Shown here piece after piece: positions 9,083 through 17,930 of a stretch of DNA of 64,000 bases. The notes below the pieces were generated by a model. That model was not told where the DNA came from. It did no database searches and was given only the letters and a program-made list of their open reading frames with translations. A program made the translations under genes and the position numbers. Position 1 is the first letter of the stretch. Each line of letters opens with the position of its first letter. This DNA is from Chloroflexota bacterium (GTDB taxonomy: Bacteria; Chloroflexota; Anaerolineae; Aggregatilineales; J027): contig JABFGB010000023.1 of the NCBI GenBank assembly GCA_013112715.1, positions 1 to 64,000 of the forward strand. The letters run 5' to 3'.

Positions 9083-10264
9083 TTGCGCTCGTATCGGAAC
9101 GAAGTCGAAGCTCTACGTGAACAATTGGTGGTATGGCGGCGCGATTTCCACCAACATCCCGAAGTCGCCTTTGAAGAAGTCCGCACTTCCCAAAAAGTAG
9201 CCGAAATCCTGACTGAATTGGGCCTTGAAGTCCAATACGGGGTTGGCAAGACGGGTGTAGTCGGAATATTGGAGGGCACAGGCGACGGCCCAACCATACT
9301 CGTTCGCGCCGATATGGACGCTCTCCCTATCCAAGAGGAAAATAACGTCTCCTATAAATCGCAGACCACCAATCGGATGCACGCCTGCGGGCATGATGGG
9401 CATACCGCCATCGCCTTGAGTGTCGCCAAGATTTTAGCGAGTCGGCGTGACCAGATGAACGGCGCGATTAAGTTTGTATTTCAGCCTGCCGAAGAAATTG
9501 CCGCCGGAGCAAAGGCCATGATTGATGACGGGGTGATGGAAGGACTAAAACCCGATGTCTCACTCGGTCTGCATCTTTGGAATGATATGCCAGTGGGCCG
9601 GGTCGCGGTGACTCGTGGCCCTGCGATGGCTTCCTCGGATAGTTTTCATTTGTGGATTGAGGGCCGGGGCGGGCATGGTGCGTCTCCCCATCAAACCTAT
9701 GACCCCATCCTCGCCGCTGCCCAAATCATTACCGCCGCCCAATCGGTTGTTAGCCGCAATCTGCCGCCATTGGATGCCGGGGTGCTGTCCTGTACCATGA
9801 TTCGTGCCGGGGACGCCTTTAACGTCATTCCATCCGAAGTAGAAATCCGAGGCACCATCCGGAGTTATAAAAACGAAATCCGCGACCTCATCGTGGCTCG
9901 ATTTGAGGCCCTTGCGACGGGTATTGCCCAAGCGATGGGTTGCACGGCCCGCCTTGAATTTTTCGAGAAAACCCCGCCGCTGGTCAACGACCTTGCCATT
10001 GGCGAACGGCTGCGGCACGGGTTTGGGCAAATTGACAACTCCCTTGAAATTGTGGACGATGTGCGGACAATGGGCGCTGAAGATATGGGCTTTTTCTTGG
10101 AGCGTGCTCCCGGCGTGTATTTTTTCGTGGGGTCGGCCAACGCCAGCCGGGGATTAGATTATCCTCACCATCACCCCCGTTTTGATGTAGATGAAGAAGC
10201 ACTCGTCATTGGGGCTTCCTTGTTAACGGCAGCCGTAGCGGATTATGTCATACCCAGCCAATAG
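9083..10264 (+). CDS. M20 family amidohydrolase
   Basis: 393 residues. The M20D metal-binding signature is clear: RADMDALP, MHACGHDGH, QPAEE and, near the C-terminus, HHP. Members hydrolyse N-acyl amino acids, hippurate or N-acetyl-diaminopimelate. The specific substrate is unknown. The start is TTG at 9083, preceded by a good AGGAGAG site, and no ATG fits the N-terminus. It lies 11 bases after the deacetylase gene, so the two are co-transcribed. The 3' end overlaps the next gene by 20 bases. Confidence 0.88.
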   Translation: MRSYRNEVEALREQLVVWRRDFHQHPEVAFEEVRTSQKVAEILTELGLEVQYGVGKTGVVGILEGTGDGPTILVRADMDALPIQEENNVSYKSQTTNRMHACGHDGHTAIALSVAKILASRRDQMNGAIKFVFQPAEEIAAGAKAMIDDGVMEGLKPDVSLGLHLWNDMPVGRVAVTRGPAMASSDSFHLWIEGRGGHGASPHQTYDPILAAAQIITAAQSVVSRNLPPLDAGVLSCTMIRAGDAFNVIPSEVEIRGTIRSYKNEIRDLIVARFEALATGIAQAMGCTARLEFFEKTPPLVNDLAIGERLRHGFGQIDNSLEIVDDVRTMGAEDMGFFLERAPGVYFFVGSANASRGLDYPHHHPRFDVDEEALVIGASLLTAAVADYVIPSQ

Positions 10265-11444
10265 TTCGGATCAATACCCTTTTTTTTTCTATGGCACGCT
10301 CCGGCACAGCCAAGAAAACTATGTATTTTTACGGGGGCGCACAGTGTATGAACAGCCCGCCTCCGCACATGACATGACCCTATTTTCGATGCGGTCATAC
10401 CCGGTCATGACCACGGGCAGCAAGACCGTGCGTGGGGAATTGATGATTATCCATCCCCGTTTTTATTATGATATGCTCGGCGAACTAGATCGTATGGAGG
10501 GCTTTAATCCCCATCAGCCTGAGGATTGTTTATTTCGACGCGAACTCATCACGGTTGAAACCGAGGCGGGAGCACCGATCTCGGCGTGGGCCTATATGGG
10601 CAACGATGAAATGGTCAAGCGCCTCACCCTTGAAGAAGTCCCGGATGGCGATTGGGATTTATTTTTGCTGCGCCAGATGAAGGGGACACGCCTTGAAAAA
10701 TTTTTGCCTCCTGGTAAGTTAGCAGCAGCAGAAAAAGTTGCACAGCGAAAAGAGAAAGAACGAAGTAACGGAATGCCTCAATCGAGTATTTTTCGGTGGC
10801 GCGAAGGCGAAGGCTGGCTGGTGCTGGCGGGGGGTGGTGATGCCCGCACACCAGATGCCGTCGAGATTTTATCCGAAGTGTTGGCCCGCACTGTTTCCGA
10901 AGGCCCGCTCGCCTATATTTGGGCCGCCAGCGATGTTGAAGAGGCCGACAATTTTCTAGCATGGGTCGGCGAACTCGGTGGCCGCACGGGCTATTTAATG
11001 GATGTCGCCGCCGAAGACCCCGAATTTGTCATGCAGCAGTTGAGTGAGGCCGGCATCATCATTTTAGGCGACGGCCCGAACGTTGAAAGCCTGCGTTCGG
11101 CGCTGACGGGTGCGGCCATGGCCGGGATTCGTCAAGCCTATGATGCTGGTGCTTCCGTTTTGGGCATCGGGGCAGGTGCGGAGGTGATGGGTTATGCCAT
11201 TTTGGATGGGATGGAAAGCCAGCGCGGATTTAATTGGCTGGAACAAGCCCTCGTCCTGCCCAATTATGATGAGCAGCAGGCCGATTTGATGCACCGTTTC
11301 CTCGCCGAATATCCCGATACCTATGGCTTAGGCTTAACACAGGGGTCTGCCGTCGCGTTTTTGCCAACAGGCGCGGTTGAGGTCTGGGGCAACAAGCGTA
11401 TTGTGGTTTCCCTCGGCAAAGGCATGACCCGCAGCGGTGAATAG
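10245..11444 (+). CDS. Fusion: gamma-glutamylcyclotransferase-like + S51/cyanophycinase-like domain lacking the nucleophile
   Basis: 399 residues. The N-terminal domain (about 1-150) is a GGCT/AIG2-like barrel, with FFFYGTLRH substrate-loop residues and a conserved acidic position in ELDRMEGF. After a charged linker (about 155-175), residues 185-395 look like an S51/cyanophycinase-type glutamine-amidotransferase fold (WLVLAGGGDARTPDAV..., IIILGDGPN). The elbow motif, normally G-x-S-A-G-A, reads GIGAGA here, so the catalytic Ser is replaced by Gly. The second domain may therefore be non-catalytic, perhaps binding a peptide or ligand. The start overlaps the M20 gene by 20 bases. Confidence 0.7.
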   Translation: MSYPANSSDQYPFFFYGTLRHSQENYVFLRGRTVYEQPASAHDMTLFSMRSYPVMTTGSKTVRGELMIIHPRFYYDMLGELDRMEGFNPHQPEDCLFRRELITVETEAGAPISAWAYMGNDEMVKRLTLEEVPDGDWDLFLLRQMKGTRLEKFLPPGKLAAAEKVAQRKEKERSNGMPQSSIFRWREGEGWLVLAGGGDARTPDAVEILSEVLARTVSEGPLAYIWAASDVEEADNFLAWVGELGGRTGYLMDVAAEDPEFVMQQLSEAGIIILGDGPNVESLRSALTGAAMAGIRQAYDAGASVLGIGAGAEVMGYAILDGMESQRGFNWLEQALVLPNYDEQQADLMHRFLAEYPDTYGLGLTQGSAVAFLPTGAVEVWGNKRIVVSLGKGMTRSGE

Positions 11445-11476
11445 ATTACTCAGTCAATAGCAAAAAGAGAGGCAAG

Positions 11477-12766
11477 ATGCCAGTTACGATTTTGGTGGGG
11501 GCGCAGTGGGGTGATGAAGGTAAGGGCCGCGTGGTAGATTGGCTGGCCCGCGATTCCGACATTGTGGCGCGTTACGCAGGCGGCGACAATGCCGGACACA
11601 GTGTTACCCTCGGCGACACCCTCTATAAATTACATCTCATCCCTTCCGGTATTTTGAACGAAGGCGTGGTCTGCATTTTGGGTCACGGCATGGTCATCAA
11701 TCCCAAAAAATTATTAGATGAACTCAAATATTTGGCGGATCGTGACATCCATGTCACCCCTGACCGCCTATTGATTAGCGAACGCGCCCATATCATCACG
11801 CCTGCTCATATTGCGTTGGACGGTGCAAGCGAAGATGCTCTCGCCGGAGATTCGATTGGCACAACCCGACGCGGCATCGGCCCTGCCTATACTGACAAAG
11901 TGCGCCGTTCTGGGATTCAAGCCCATTCCATGTGCGACATCGAAGGTTTTGCCGACCAGATTCATAAACAAGTGGCTGCCACCAATCAAGTGCTAGAGGG
12001 CATCTATCACCGCGCTCCACTGGACGCACACGCCATCGCCGCCGAATATGTTGAATACGCCCGTCAAATCCAGCCCTTTATTACCAACACCATCGCCTAT
12101 CTGCACCACGCCCTGCAAAACGGCCAGCGTATTTTGTGCGAAGGCGCACAGGGCACACTGCTCGATGTAGATTTGGGCCACTATCCTTTTGTAACCAGTT
12201 CATCCCCTGCCGCCGCTGGTGCATTAACGGGTTTAGGTTTTGGCCCAACCGTTGTCAATCGTGTGGTCGGTGCTGCCAAATCCTTTAGTACACGGGTTGG
12301 CGCTGGCCCCATGCCGACTGAACTGCATGATGAATTAGGAGATCGTTTGCGCGGAACGGGGGATAAGCCGTGGGACGAATATGGCACGACCACAGGCCGC
12401 CCCCGTCGCTGTGGCTGGCTAGATATGGTCGCCCTGCGCTATGCCGCCCAAGTCAACGGCCTGACTGAACTTGTCCTCACCAAATTGGACGTGTTAAGTG
12501 GTTTCGAGTCGCTCAAAATCGCCACTGCCTATCAGATGGGGGATCGTCGAATTACGGATCTGCCCGCCAGCCTGCTCGATATGGAATTGGTCACACCCGT
12601 CTATGAAACTCTGCCGGGGTGGTCAAAGGATATAATGAATGTACGGCGCTGGGAAGATTTACCCATTAATGCACGTGGTTATGTCAGGCGCATTGCCGAA
12701 TTGCTGGGTATCCCCGTCACCATGATTAGTGTTGGCCCGGAACGTGACCAGATGGTATTGTTGTAA
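11477..12766 (+). CDS. purA: Adenylosuccinate synthase
   Basis: A 429-residue enzyme that makes adenylosuccinate from IMP, aspartate and GTP in AMP biosynthesis. The N-terminal GTP-binding signature GAQWGDEGKGR is present, followed by GGDNAGH, the GTTRRGIGPAY loop, STRVGAGPMPTE and TTGRPRRCGW. The length matches the family. An AGAGAGGC ribosome site precedes the ATG. The gene is 32 bases after the fusion gene and probably ends the transcript, because a palindromic element begins 12 bases after its stop. Confidence 0.97.
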   Translation: MPVTILVGAQWGDEGKGRVVDWLARDSDIVARYAGGDNAGHSVTLGDTLYKLHLIPSGILNEGVVCILGHGMVINPKKLLDELKYLADRDIHVTPDRLLISERAHIITPAHIALDGASEDALAGDSIGTTRRGIGPAYTDKVRRSGIQAHSMCDIEGFADQIHKQVAATNQVLEGIYHRAPLDAHAIAAEYVEYARQIQPFITNTIAYLHHALQNGQRILCEGAQGTLLDVDLGHYPFVTSSSPAAAGALTGLGFGPTVVNRVVGAAKSFSTRVGAGPMPTELHDELGDRLRGTGDKPWDEYGTTTGRPRRCGWLDMVALRYAAQVNGLTELVLTKLDVLSGFESLKIATAYQMGDRRITDLPASLLDMELVTPVYETLPGWSKDIMNVRRWEDLPINARGYVRRIAELLGIPVTMISVGPERDQMVLL

Positions 12767-12778
12767 ACCATAGCCTAC

Positions 12779-12865
12779 AGCGGTTCTCATGTTGGCTGAC
12801 CCGCTTTTTACGCTAAATTCAGCACGGTGGCTTTAGCCCCGTGTTTTAACAGCTTGGAAACCGCT
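12779..12865. mobile_element. MITE-like element, copy A (inverted ends)
   Basis: An 87-bp non-coding element with inverted ends AGCGGTT / AACCGCT and a central imperfect palindrome (CACGG-t-GGCT...AGCC-CCGTG). It fills most of the purA to 12883 gap. A second, slightly degraded copy is at 16318-16394, sharing a 26-base core (ATTCAGCACGG...CCCGTGT) and much of the left flank. No transposase is near. It may be a non-autonomous element or a REP-type repeat. Confidence 0.6.
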
Positions 12866-12882
12866 ATAAGAGGGGAAGGGTG

Positions 12883-13815
12883 ATGAGCGATCAAGATAAT
12901 CAATCTTATGAATGGTCAATGCCCAACCCGGTAGATTTTGTGCCGCAGCGGGTCGTTTCGCTTGTCCCCAGCCTGACCCTTTCGCTCTTTGATCTCAATT
13001 TGGCAGATCGGCTGGTCGGCATCACCGATTATTGCACCCGTCCCGCAGACCGTGTGCAAAATATCCCAAAAGTAGGGGGTACGAAAAATCCCGACCTCGC
13101 TAAAATTATGGCGCTTCAACCCGACCTTGTGTTGATGAATCAAGAAGAAAACCGCCGAGAAGATGCGGAAGCCTTGCAGCAGGCCGGAATTCCATTGTGG
13201 ATTACTGAGCCGCGCACCGTGCAAGACGCCATCAATGTGTTGTGGGAACTTATGGACATCTTTGACGACGCCTCATATTCTGAGCGGGTGCGTATTATGG
13301 AAAAAACGCTGGATGTGGTGAAATTGGCAATGTCCAATCAACCCCCCATTCGCACGTTTGTCCCCATTTGGCGTGACCCTTGGATGACCTTTAACCAAGC
13401 CACCTATATGCACGATGTTCTACGCACTTTTGGTCTGGAAAATGTTTTTGCCGAACGCGAACGCCAATTCCCCCTCCAAGCCGATTTGGGTGAAATCGAG
13501 CCGTTACCCGATGGTGACAGCCGTGCCGCTGGACGCGATACACGCTATCCCCGTATCAGTCTTGATGAAATCATCGCTGCCCAACCCGAACTTATTTTAT
13601 TGCCCGATGAACCGTACTTATTTCAAGAAACGGATGCCGAGGAGCTTTACCAACTCGATATGCCTGCCGCCCATCTGGGCCATATCTACCTGATAGACGG
13701 CTCACTGCTGAGTTGGCACGGCACCCGTTTTGCCTTCACCCTCACTGAACTGCCGCCAATGCTTGAAGAAGTGCATGAGAAATTGGGCCACACCCATGAG
13801 GATGAATCCGATTGA
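12883..13815 (+). CDS. Cobalamin/Fe-type substrate-binding fold protein, apparently cytoplasmic
   Basis: 310 residues. The fold is the BtuF/FhuD-type helical-backbone metal receptor, with RVVSLVPSLT and LVGITDYC near the N-terminus, GGTKNPDLAKI, and a second lobe with RISLDEIIAAQPELILLPDEP. There is no signal peptide or lipobox and no transporter genes are adjacent, so this may be a soluble corrinoid- or metal-binding sensor or scavenger rather than a transporter part. A strong AGGGGAAGG site precedes the ATG at 12883. A GTG at 12880 is the alternative. It is coupled to the histidine kinase gene, with overlapping stop and start. Confidence 0.75.
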   Translation: MSDQDNQSYEWSMPNPVDFVPQRVVSLVPSLTLSLFDLNLADRLVGITDYCTRPADRVQNIPKVGGTKNPDLAKIMALQPDLVLMNQEENRREDAEALQQAGIPLWITEPRTVQDAINVLWELMDIFDDASYSERVRIMEKTLDVVKLAMSNQPPIRTFVPIWRDPWMTFNQATYMHDVLRTFGLENVFAERERQFPLQADLGEIEPLPDGDSRAAGRDTRYPRISLDEIIAAQPELILLPDEPYLFQETDAEELYQLDMPAAHLGHIYLIDGSLLSWHGTRFAFTLTELPPMLEEVHEKLGHTHEDESD

Positions 13816-14813
13816 TAGATAATCCAACCCAAGCGCTTACCCTTTTGGACGAGTTGGGCATCGCCGCGCTTGATTGTGACAACAATGGGCGTATCAAAAA
13901 CGTCAATCACAGCGCCCAAACCCTTTTTCACCTCTTTCAACCTTCGACTGAGTTAATTGGGTGTCGTCTGATCGAGGTGGATGGCCTAAAATCACTGGCC
14001 TCGCTCGATTTTTCTGCGCCGTTTTATGAAGGGGCGTTGTTCAAGGGCTTGTTTTGCCGCGTCCGCCTAAAACCGGCCAAAGCAGGTGGGATTATCTATA
14101 CTTTCGAAGATTTGACCGATTTTTACGCGCATGACCAACTGCGCACCGATGTGTTATCAATGGTCGTGCATGATCTTCGTGCGCCTATTTCGGCCATTAA
14201 AAGTTTTGCCGAACTCGCCACGCAGGTTGGCCCGATTAACCCCCAACAGCAGGTATTCATGGATCGGGTACAACAGGCCGTCCGCAGCGCCAACCTGTTT
14301 TTAAATGACCTGCTCGACATGACATGGATTGATTCCGGCGCATCCTTAGATCGGCAGCCCATCAATATCGGCTATTTGGTGCAGTCCACTGCCGAAAGCC
14401 TTGAAGAACGTGCCAAATCGCATGAGGTCTCCCTACATATCAGCATTAGCCCAGATTTACCAGTCGTTCAGGGGGAAGCCCATCGGTTGGAGCGTGTCTT
14501 TACCAATCTCATCACCAATGCCATCAAATATTCGGGCAAAGGCAAATCGGTCTATGTAACGGCTTCGCGTGCCAGCAATTACGTCACCATTTCAGTTGCC
14601 GATAATGGCGTAGGTATCTCGCCCGACCATCTGCCCCTTATTTTTGATCGTTTTTATCGTGTCCCCGGCGAAGAACGACGTAAAGAAGGCATGGGGCTTG
14701 GCCTAGCCATTGTCAAAGCCATTGTCGAAAAACATGGGGGGCATGTCGAAGTCCAAAGCGAACCCGGCAAAGGCAGCACCTTTATGGTTGTCCTCCCCGT
14801 CGAAGAATCGTAA
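13812..14813 (+). CDS. PAS-containing sensor histidine kinase
   Basis: 333 residues with no membrane segment. A PAS-like domain covers about residues 1-105. The HisKA dimerisation domain has the phospho-acceptor His at about residue 120 (VVHDLRAP). The HATPase domain has an N-box (TNLITNAIKY), G1 (DNGVGI), F-box (IFDRFYR) and G2 (GMGLGLAIV). The start must be TTG at 13812, because the frame is closed by TGA just upstream. It overlaps the preceding stop, so translation is coupled to the metal-binding-type gene. No response regulator is adjacent on this strand. The one at 15606-16301 is a possible partner. Confidence 0.88.
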   Translation: MIDNPTQALTLLDELGIAALDCDNNGRIKNVNHSAQTLFHLFQPSTELIGCRLIEVDGLKSLASLDFSAPFYEGALFKGLFCRVRLKPAKAGGIIYTFEDLTDFYAHDQLRTDVLSMVVHDLRAPISAIKSFAELATQVGPINPQQQVFMDRVQQAVRSANLFLNDLLDMTWIDSGASLDRQPINIGYLVQSTAESLEERAKSHEVSLHISISPDLPVVQGEAHRLERVFTNLITNAIKYSGKGKSVYVTASRASNYVTISVADNGVGISPDHLPLIFDRFYRVPGEERRKEGMGLGLAIVKAIVEKHGGHVEVQSEPGKGSTFMVVLPVEES

Positions 14814-14830
14814 TGTCTAAAGAGGTTGCT

Positions 14831-14855
14831 CCCCCTCGCCACATTGGAGAGGGGG
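14831..14855. repeat. Palindromic REP-like hairpin
   Basis: CCCCCTC...GAGGGGG (7-bp stem) followed by TTGGGAGG, located between the convergent kinase and methyltransferase genes. It is related to the element at 1423-1447. It could stop transcription weakly, but there is no U-tract. Confidence 0.5.
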
Positions 14856-14895
14856 TTGGGAGGTGAGGTTAAATTGGCTTCGTTTTGGCAAAATC

Positions 14896-15606
14896 TCAAA
14901 TCTTCCGATACACCCCCACCAAATGTTCTGCCATCCCCAGCGGCGCGATTCTGCTCCACCATACACTCAATCGAAACAGCACCGGATGAAACGCAAAATA
15001 CGTTGGGTCTTTGATGCTCCGCAGCGCCACCACCTCAAATCCGGCATTTTTCGCCAACTGGGTCAATTGCCGCTGTGTATTGGCCCGATACATCACTTGA
15101 AAGGTATCCACTTCTTCTCGCCCATAGAGTTTGGGCACGAGCCGATGCTGCAAAGGCCCTAGCAGGCGATTAAGCATCGCCGCCGGACTGGTCGCATTTG
15201 GTGTGATAAACAAAAAATAACCACCTGTCTTCAACACCCGTGCTGTTTCCTGAAAGGTATGCTCCGGGTCGGGCAGATGCTCCAATACCCAACTGCTCAA
15301 GACCATATCCAAACAGCCATTTTCCAGTGGCAAATGGTCGGCGGTAGCAGCAAATCGTGGCAGATCGGGCAGGCGGTGTTCCGCCAGCGATTGCCAATCC
15401 GGGTCTAATCCAATCGGGTACGAGACTGCTGCACCGAGTTGCTCGAATACCCCGCCGCGCCCACAGCCAACATCCAGCACGTGCATCCCCATTTGTAAAT
15501 ATTGGCGGATTAAAAAGGCGTAAACCTCGGTGGCGGGTTGCCAGCCGGGGGTTAATTGGGCATAGCGCTGGCGATAGGCATTCTGTTTTTCGAGTGAGAG
15601 TGACAT
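14896..15606 (-). CDS. Class I SAM-dependent methyltransferase
   Basis: 236 residues from the ATG at 15606. Motif I is VLDVGCGRGG, motif II is GLDPDWQSL, and post-motifs include LPLENGCLDMVLSSWVLEHLPDPE and a C-terminal partly hydrophobic segment. It looks like a Methyltransf_11-type small-molecule or lipid methyltransferase of unknown substrate. The ATG overlaps the response-regulator stop by one base (TGATG), so the two are translationally coupled. An in-frame start at 15639 would lie inside the regulator gene. Confidence 0.85.
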   Translation of the reverse strand: MSLSLEKQNAYRQRYAQLTPGWQPATEVYAFLIRQYLQMGMHVLDVGCGRGGVFEQLGAAVSYPIGLDPDWQSLAEHRLPDLPRFAATADHLPLENGCLDMVLSSWVLEHLPDPEHTFQETARVLKTGGYFLFITPNATSPAAMLNRLLGPLQHRLVPKLYGREEVDTFQVMYRANTQRQLTQLAKNAGFEVVALRSIKDPTYFAFHPVLFRLSVWWSRIAPLGMAEHLVGVYRKI

Positions 15607-16301
15607 CAGGGTTCTACCAACTTGTAGCCAATCCCCCACACGGTCTCAATAGGTGCATTGCTGCCCTCCAATTTATGCCGCAGATGGGCCACATGCACGT
15701 CTACCGTCCGCGTTTCGCCATAAAAATCAAAGCCCCACACCAAGTCCAATAATTTTTCGCGGCTGAGGACGATACCTTTGTTTTCAACCAATGCCACCAG
15801 CAGATCAAATTCTTTCGTCCGCAAATCCGCCAACCGATCCCCCACATAGACGGTGCGCGAGGCCGGGTCTATCGTGACATTGCCGACGTACATCTTTTGA
15901 TTCGCCTGTTGCGCATTGCGATGGGTCGAACGCGGTTCCAGCCGCCGCAAAATCGCCTTGACCCGTGCCACCAATTCACGTGGATTAAACGGCTTGGTCA
16001 TATAATCATCTGCGCCGAGTTCCAGCCCGACGATTTTATCAATATCGTCGTCGCGGGCGGTCAGCATCAAAATCGGCACATTCGATTCTGCCCGCAGTCG
16101 TTTACAGACCTCCCAGCCATCCAACCCCGGCAGCATCAAATCCAATACAACCAGCGTAGGGTTCTCATCTTGGGCCATCCTCAATCCGGTAAGCCCATCC
16201 CCCGCGCTAATGATTTGAAATCCCTCTTTTTTGAGGTACATGCTGGCAAGCTCAATGATATTTTGCTCGTCGTCTACAATGAGAATGGTTTCTTCAGCCA
16301 T
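15606..16301 (-). CDS. OmpR/PhoB-type response regulator
   Basis: 231 residues. The receiver domain has the acidic pair DD at 10-11, the phospho-acceptor Asp54 (VVLDLMLPG), and the conserved Thr and Lys (MLTARDD, TKPF). The C-terminal winged helix (about 130-230) has the RTKEFDLL and RTVDVHVAHLRHKL motifs of the OmpR family. The ATG at 16301 gives the normal N-terminus. A GTG at 16328 that overlaps the lgt-like stop (GTGA) is an alternative start. It probably binds DNA once phosphorylated by a partner kinase. Confidence 0.9.
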   Translation of the reverse strand: MAEETILIVDDEQNIIELASMYLKKEGFQIISAGDGLTGLRMAQDENPTLVVLDLMLPGLDGWEVCKRLRAESNVPILMLTARDDDIDKIVGLELGADDYMTKPFNPRELVARVKAILRRLEPRSTHRNAQQANQKMYVGNVTIDPASRTVYVGDRLADLRTKEFDLLVALVENKGIVLSREKLLDLVWGFDFYGETRTVDVHVAHLRHKLEGSNAPIETVWGIGYKLVEP

Positions 16302-16317
16302 TACCTCCGCCCCCCTC

Positions 16318-16394
16318 TTGTTTCTCACGTTGGTTGCTCTGCATTTCCAGCTGGATTCAGCACGGTGGCTTTAGCCCCGTGTCTTGAAAACCGC
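16318..16394. mobile_element. MITE-like element, copy B, inside the 3' end of the lgt-like gene
   Basis: This copy shares TTCTCAyGTTGGyTG on the left, the GATTCAGCACGG...CCCGTGT palindrome core, and the AAAACCGC right end with copy A at 12779-12865. The left inverted end is degraded. It supplies the last roughly 20 codons of the lgt-like gene and its stop, so insertion appears to have replaced the original C-terminus. Confidence 0.6.
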
Positions 16395-17149
16395 CGATAA
16401 AGCCATAGTCCCAAAACACTAACTATCATGAGCGTTATATCCAAAATTTGGCCTGTGCGTATACCCCAGATTTTATCCGATGGATTGCCTGCTAGAAAGC
16501 CGAGCCAAAAGGTGGTCAAGCCGATGCAAAATAACACCCCCCACAGCCGATACCCCGCCCATTTTTCGTGCACCGTGAGCCATGTCACCCCAATTAACAC
16601 CATGAGCGTCGCCCCGACCCCCAAAACCTGTGTTTCATAACGCAGGGTGACATCCCCCGCCAAATCAATCAAATGCCCGGTCAGCCAAGTAGGAACATTT
16701 GCCTGTGGGTTCACGGCCCTGCCACAGCCACACCCCGCATGTCGGCACGCCCACCATCCCCCCATAATCCCCAACGGCAAGGCGAGGGCCAGTCCATCAC
16801 TGAATGCCGCAAAGGACACTTTTTGCAATCGGGCCATCCCCCACGCCCCTACTAAGCCACCAATGATGCCGCTGTGCCATTCCACTCCGCCGTACCACAC
16901 ATCTAGCCAATCTTCGGGGAAATAGCGGAAGTAGTCCCAATCCATCAGCACATACACCACCCGTGCCGCAATTAACCCGCTGACCAGTGCCGCCAATGCC
17001 ACATCCAGCCATGCCCCGATGCGCCGGGACGGGGTAGGGCGCTGTACTGCCGACCAAGCAATCGCTGCCAGTCCTGCCAATACCCCAATGCTAAATTGGA
17101 GTCCGAAAAATTGGGCAATCGTTAACTCCGGCACATAGAACCTTTCCAA
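16325..17149 (-). CDS. Prolipoprotein diacylglyceryl transferase-like membrane protein (divergent)
   Basis: 274 residues with about seven membrane segments. The GGVEWHSGIIGG segment matches the HGG region of Lgt, the enzyme that attaches diacylglycerol to lipoprotein cysteines. The usual arginine-containing GRIGNF-N loop is replaced by a Cys-rich GWWACRHAGCGCGR segment. I therefore call it Lgt-like and not certainly Lgt. Its C-terminus is formed by a MITE-like repeat. It is the first gene of the unit with the response regulator and methyltransferase, and its stop overlaps a possible regulator start. Confidence 0.65.
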   Translation of the reverse strand: MERFYVPELTIAQFFGLQFSIGVLAGLAAIAWSAVQRPTPSRRIGAWLDVALAALVSGLIAARVVYVLMDWDYFRYFPEDWLDVWYGGVEWHSGIIGGLVGAWGMARLQKVSFAAFSDGLALALPLGIMGGWWACRHAGCGCGRAVNPQANVPTWLTGHLIDLAGDVTLRYETQVLGVGATLMVLIGVTWLTVHEKWAGYRLWGVLFCIGLTTFWLGFLAGNPSDKIWGIRTGQILDITLMIVSVLGLWLYRRFSRHGAKATVLNPAGNAEQPT

Positions 17150-17280
17150 GTGGTTTTTTAGGGGTGGGGATATAACACAAATTTCAATTCTTTACGGACA
17201 CTTATGGCGCTTATCCATAATCAATGACACCACTTGACAAGTGCATACCGTTTCGCACCATCCACTCTCGTCTTAGTTTA

Positions 17281-17916
17281 TTATGGACTATTAAACACTC
17301 GTGCAATTTCTTCTTCTAACCGATCTGCCGTCAACTGCCCGATTAAATAGGCCCGCACGACCCCCGCCTCATCAATTAAAAACGTCAGTGGGAGCGCGAA
17401 AACCCCCATCGCGTAATGATAGGCCATGTCCTTATCCAGCCCAATCTGCAAGGTCAGCCCATACTCCTCCAAAAACCTTTGAACATCGGCTAAAGTCTGC
17501 CCATTATCAGGATCAGTCACCGCAATGACCCGCACCCCGTTTTCGCCCTGAGCCTCACTAAACCGCTGTAATTCCGGCATTTCCTTGACACACGGCACAC
17601 ACCACGACGCCCAAAAATTCAACACAATCCGCTCCCCTACATAATCCTGTATCGTAAATATTTCCCCCTCCAAAGTGGTCAATTCGAGCACTGGAGCGGG
17701 TTGCCCAATAATCGAGGGCTGTGCGGTGGCGGTTGGTGGCGTCGGGGGGATAAAGGTCTGCGGCAGGGGCGTGGCACGGTCAGATATAGGATTTTGGCTT
17801 ATTGGCGGTCTGTCATCATCACTGGCAATCATCAACACCATACCCACAATGCCAATCACAGGCAGAATCATCAGCACCATCCATGCTCGAAAAAACGAAT
17901 GCCCCGTTTTCATCAT
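17281..17916 (-). CDS. TlpA-like membrane-anchored thioredoxin
   Basis: 211 residues. There is an N-terminal membrane anchor or signal segment (about residues 10-32) and a Pro/Thr-rich linker. A redoxin domain follows with the active site WCVPC in NFWASWCVPCVKEMPEL, the cis-Pro segment LPLTFLID, and VIAV. It probably reduces disulphides outside the membrane, for example in cytochrome maturation or lipoprotein folding. It ends 132 bases upstream of the lgt-like gene on the same strand. Confidence 0.88.
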   Translation of the reverse strand: MMKTGHSFFRAWMVLMILPVIGIVGMVLMIASDDDRPPISQNPISDRATPLPQTFIPPTPPTATAQPSIIGQPAPVLELTTLEGEIFTIQDYVGERIVLNFWASWCVPCVKEMPELQRFSEAQGENGVRVIAVTDPDNGQTLADVQRFLEEYGLTLQIGLDKDMAYHYAMGVFALPLTFLIDEAGVVRAYLIGQLTADRLEEEIARVFNSP

Positions 17917-17930
17917 CCAATTTCCAAACC

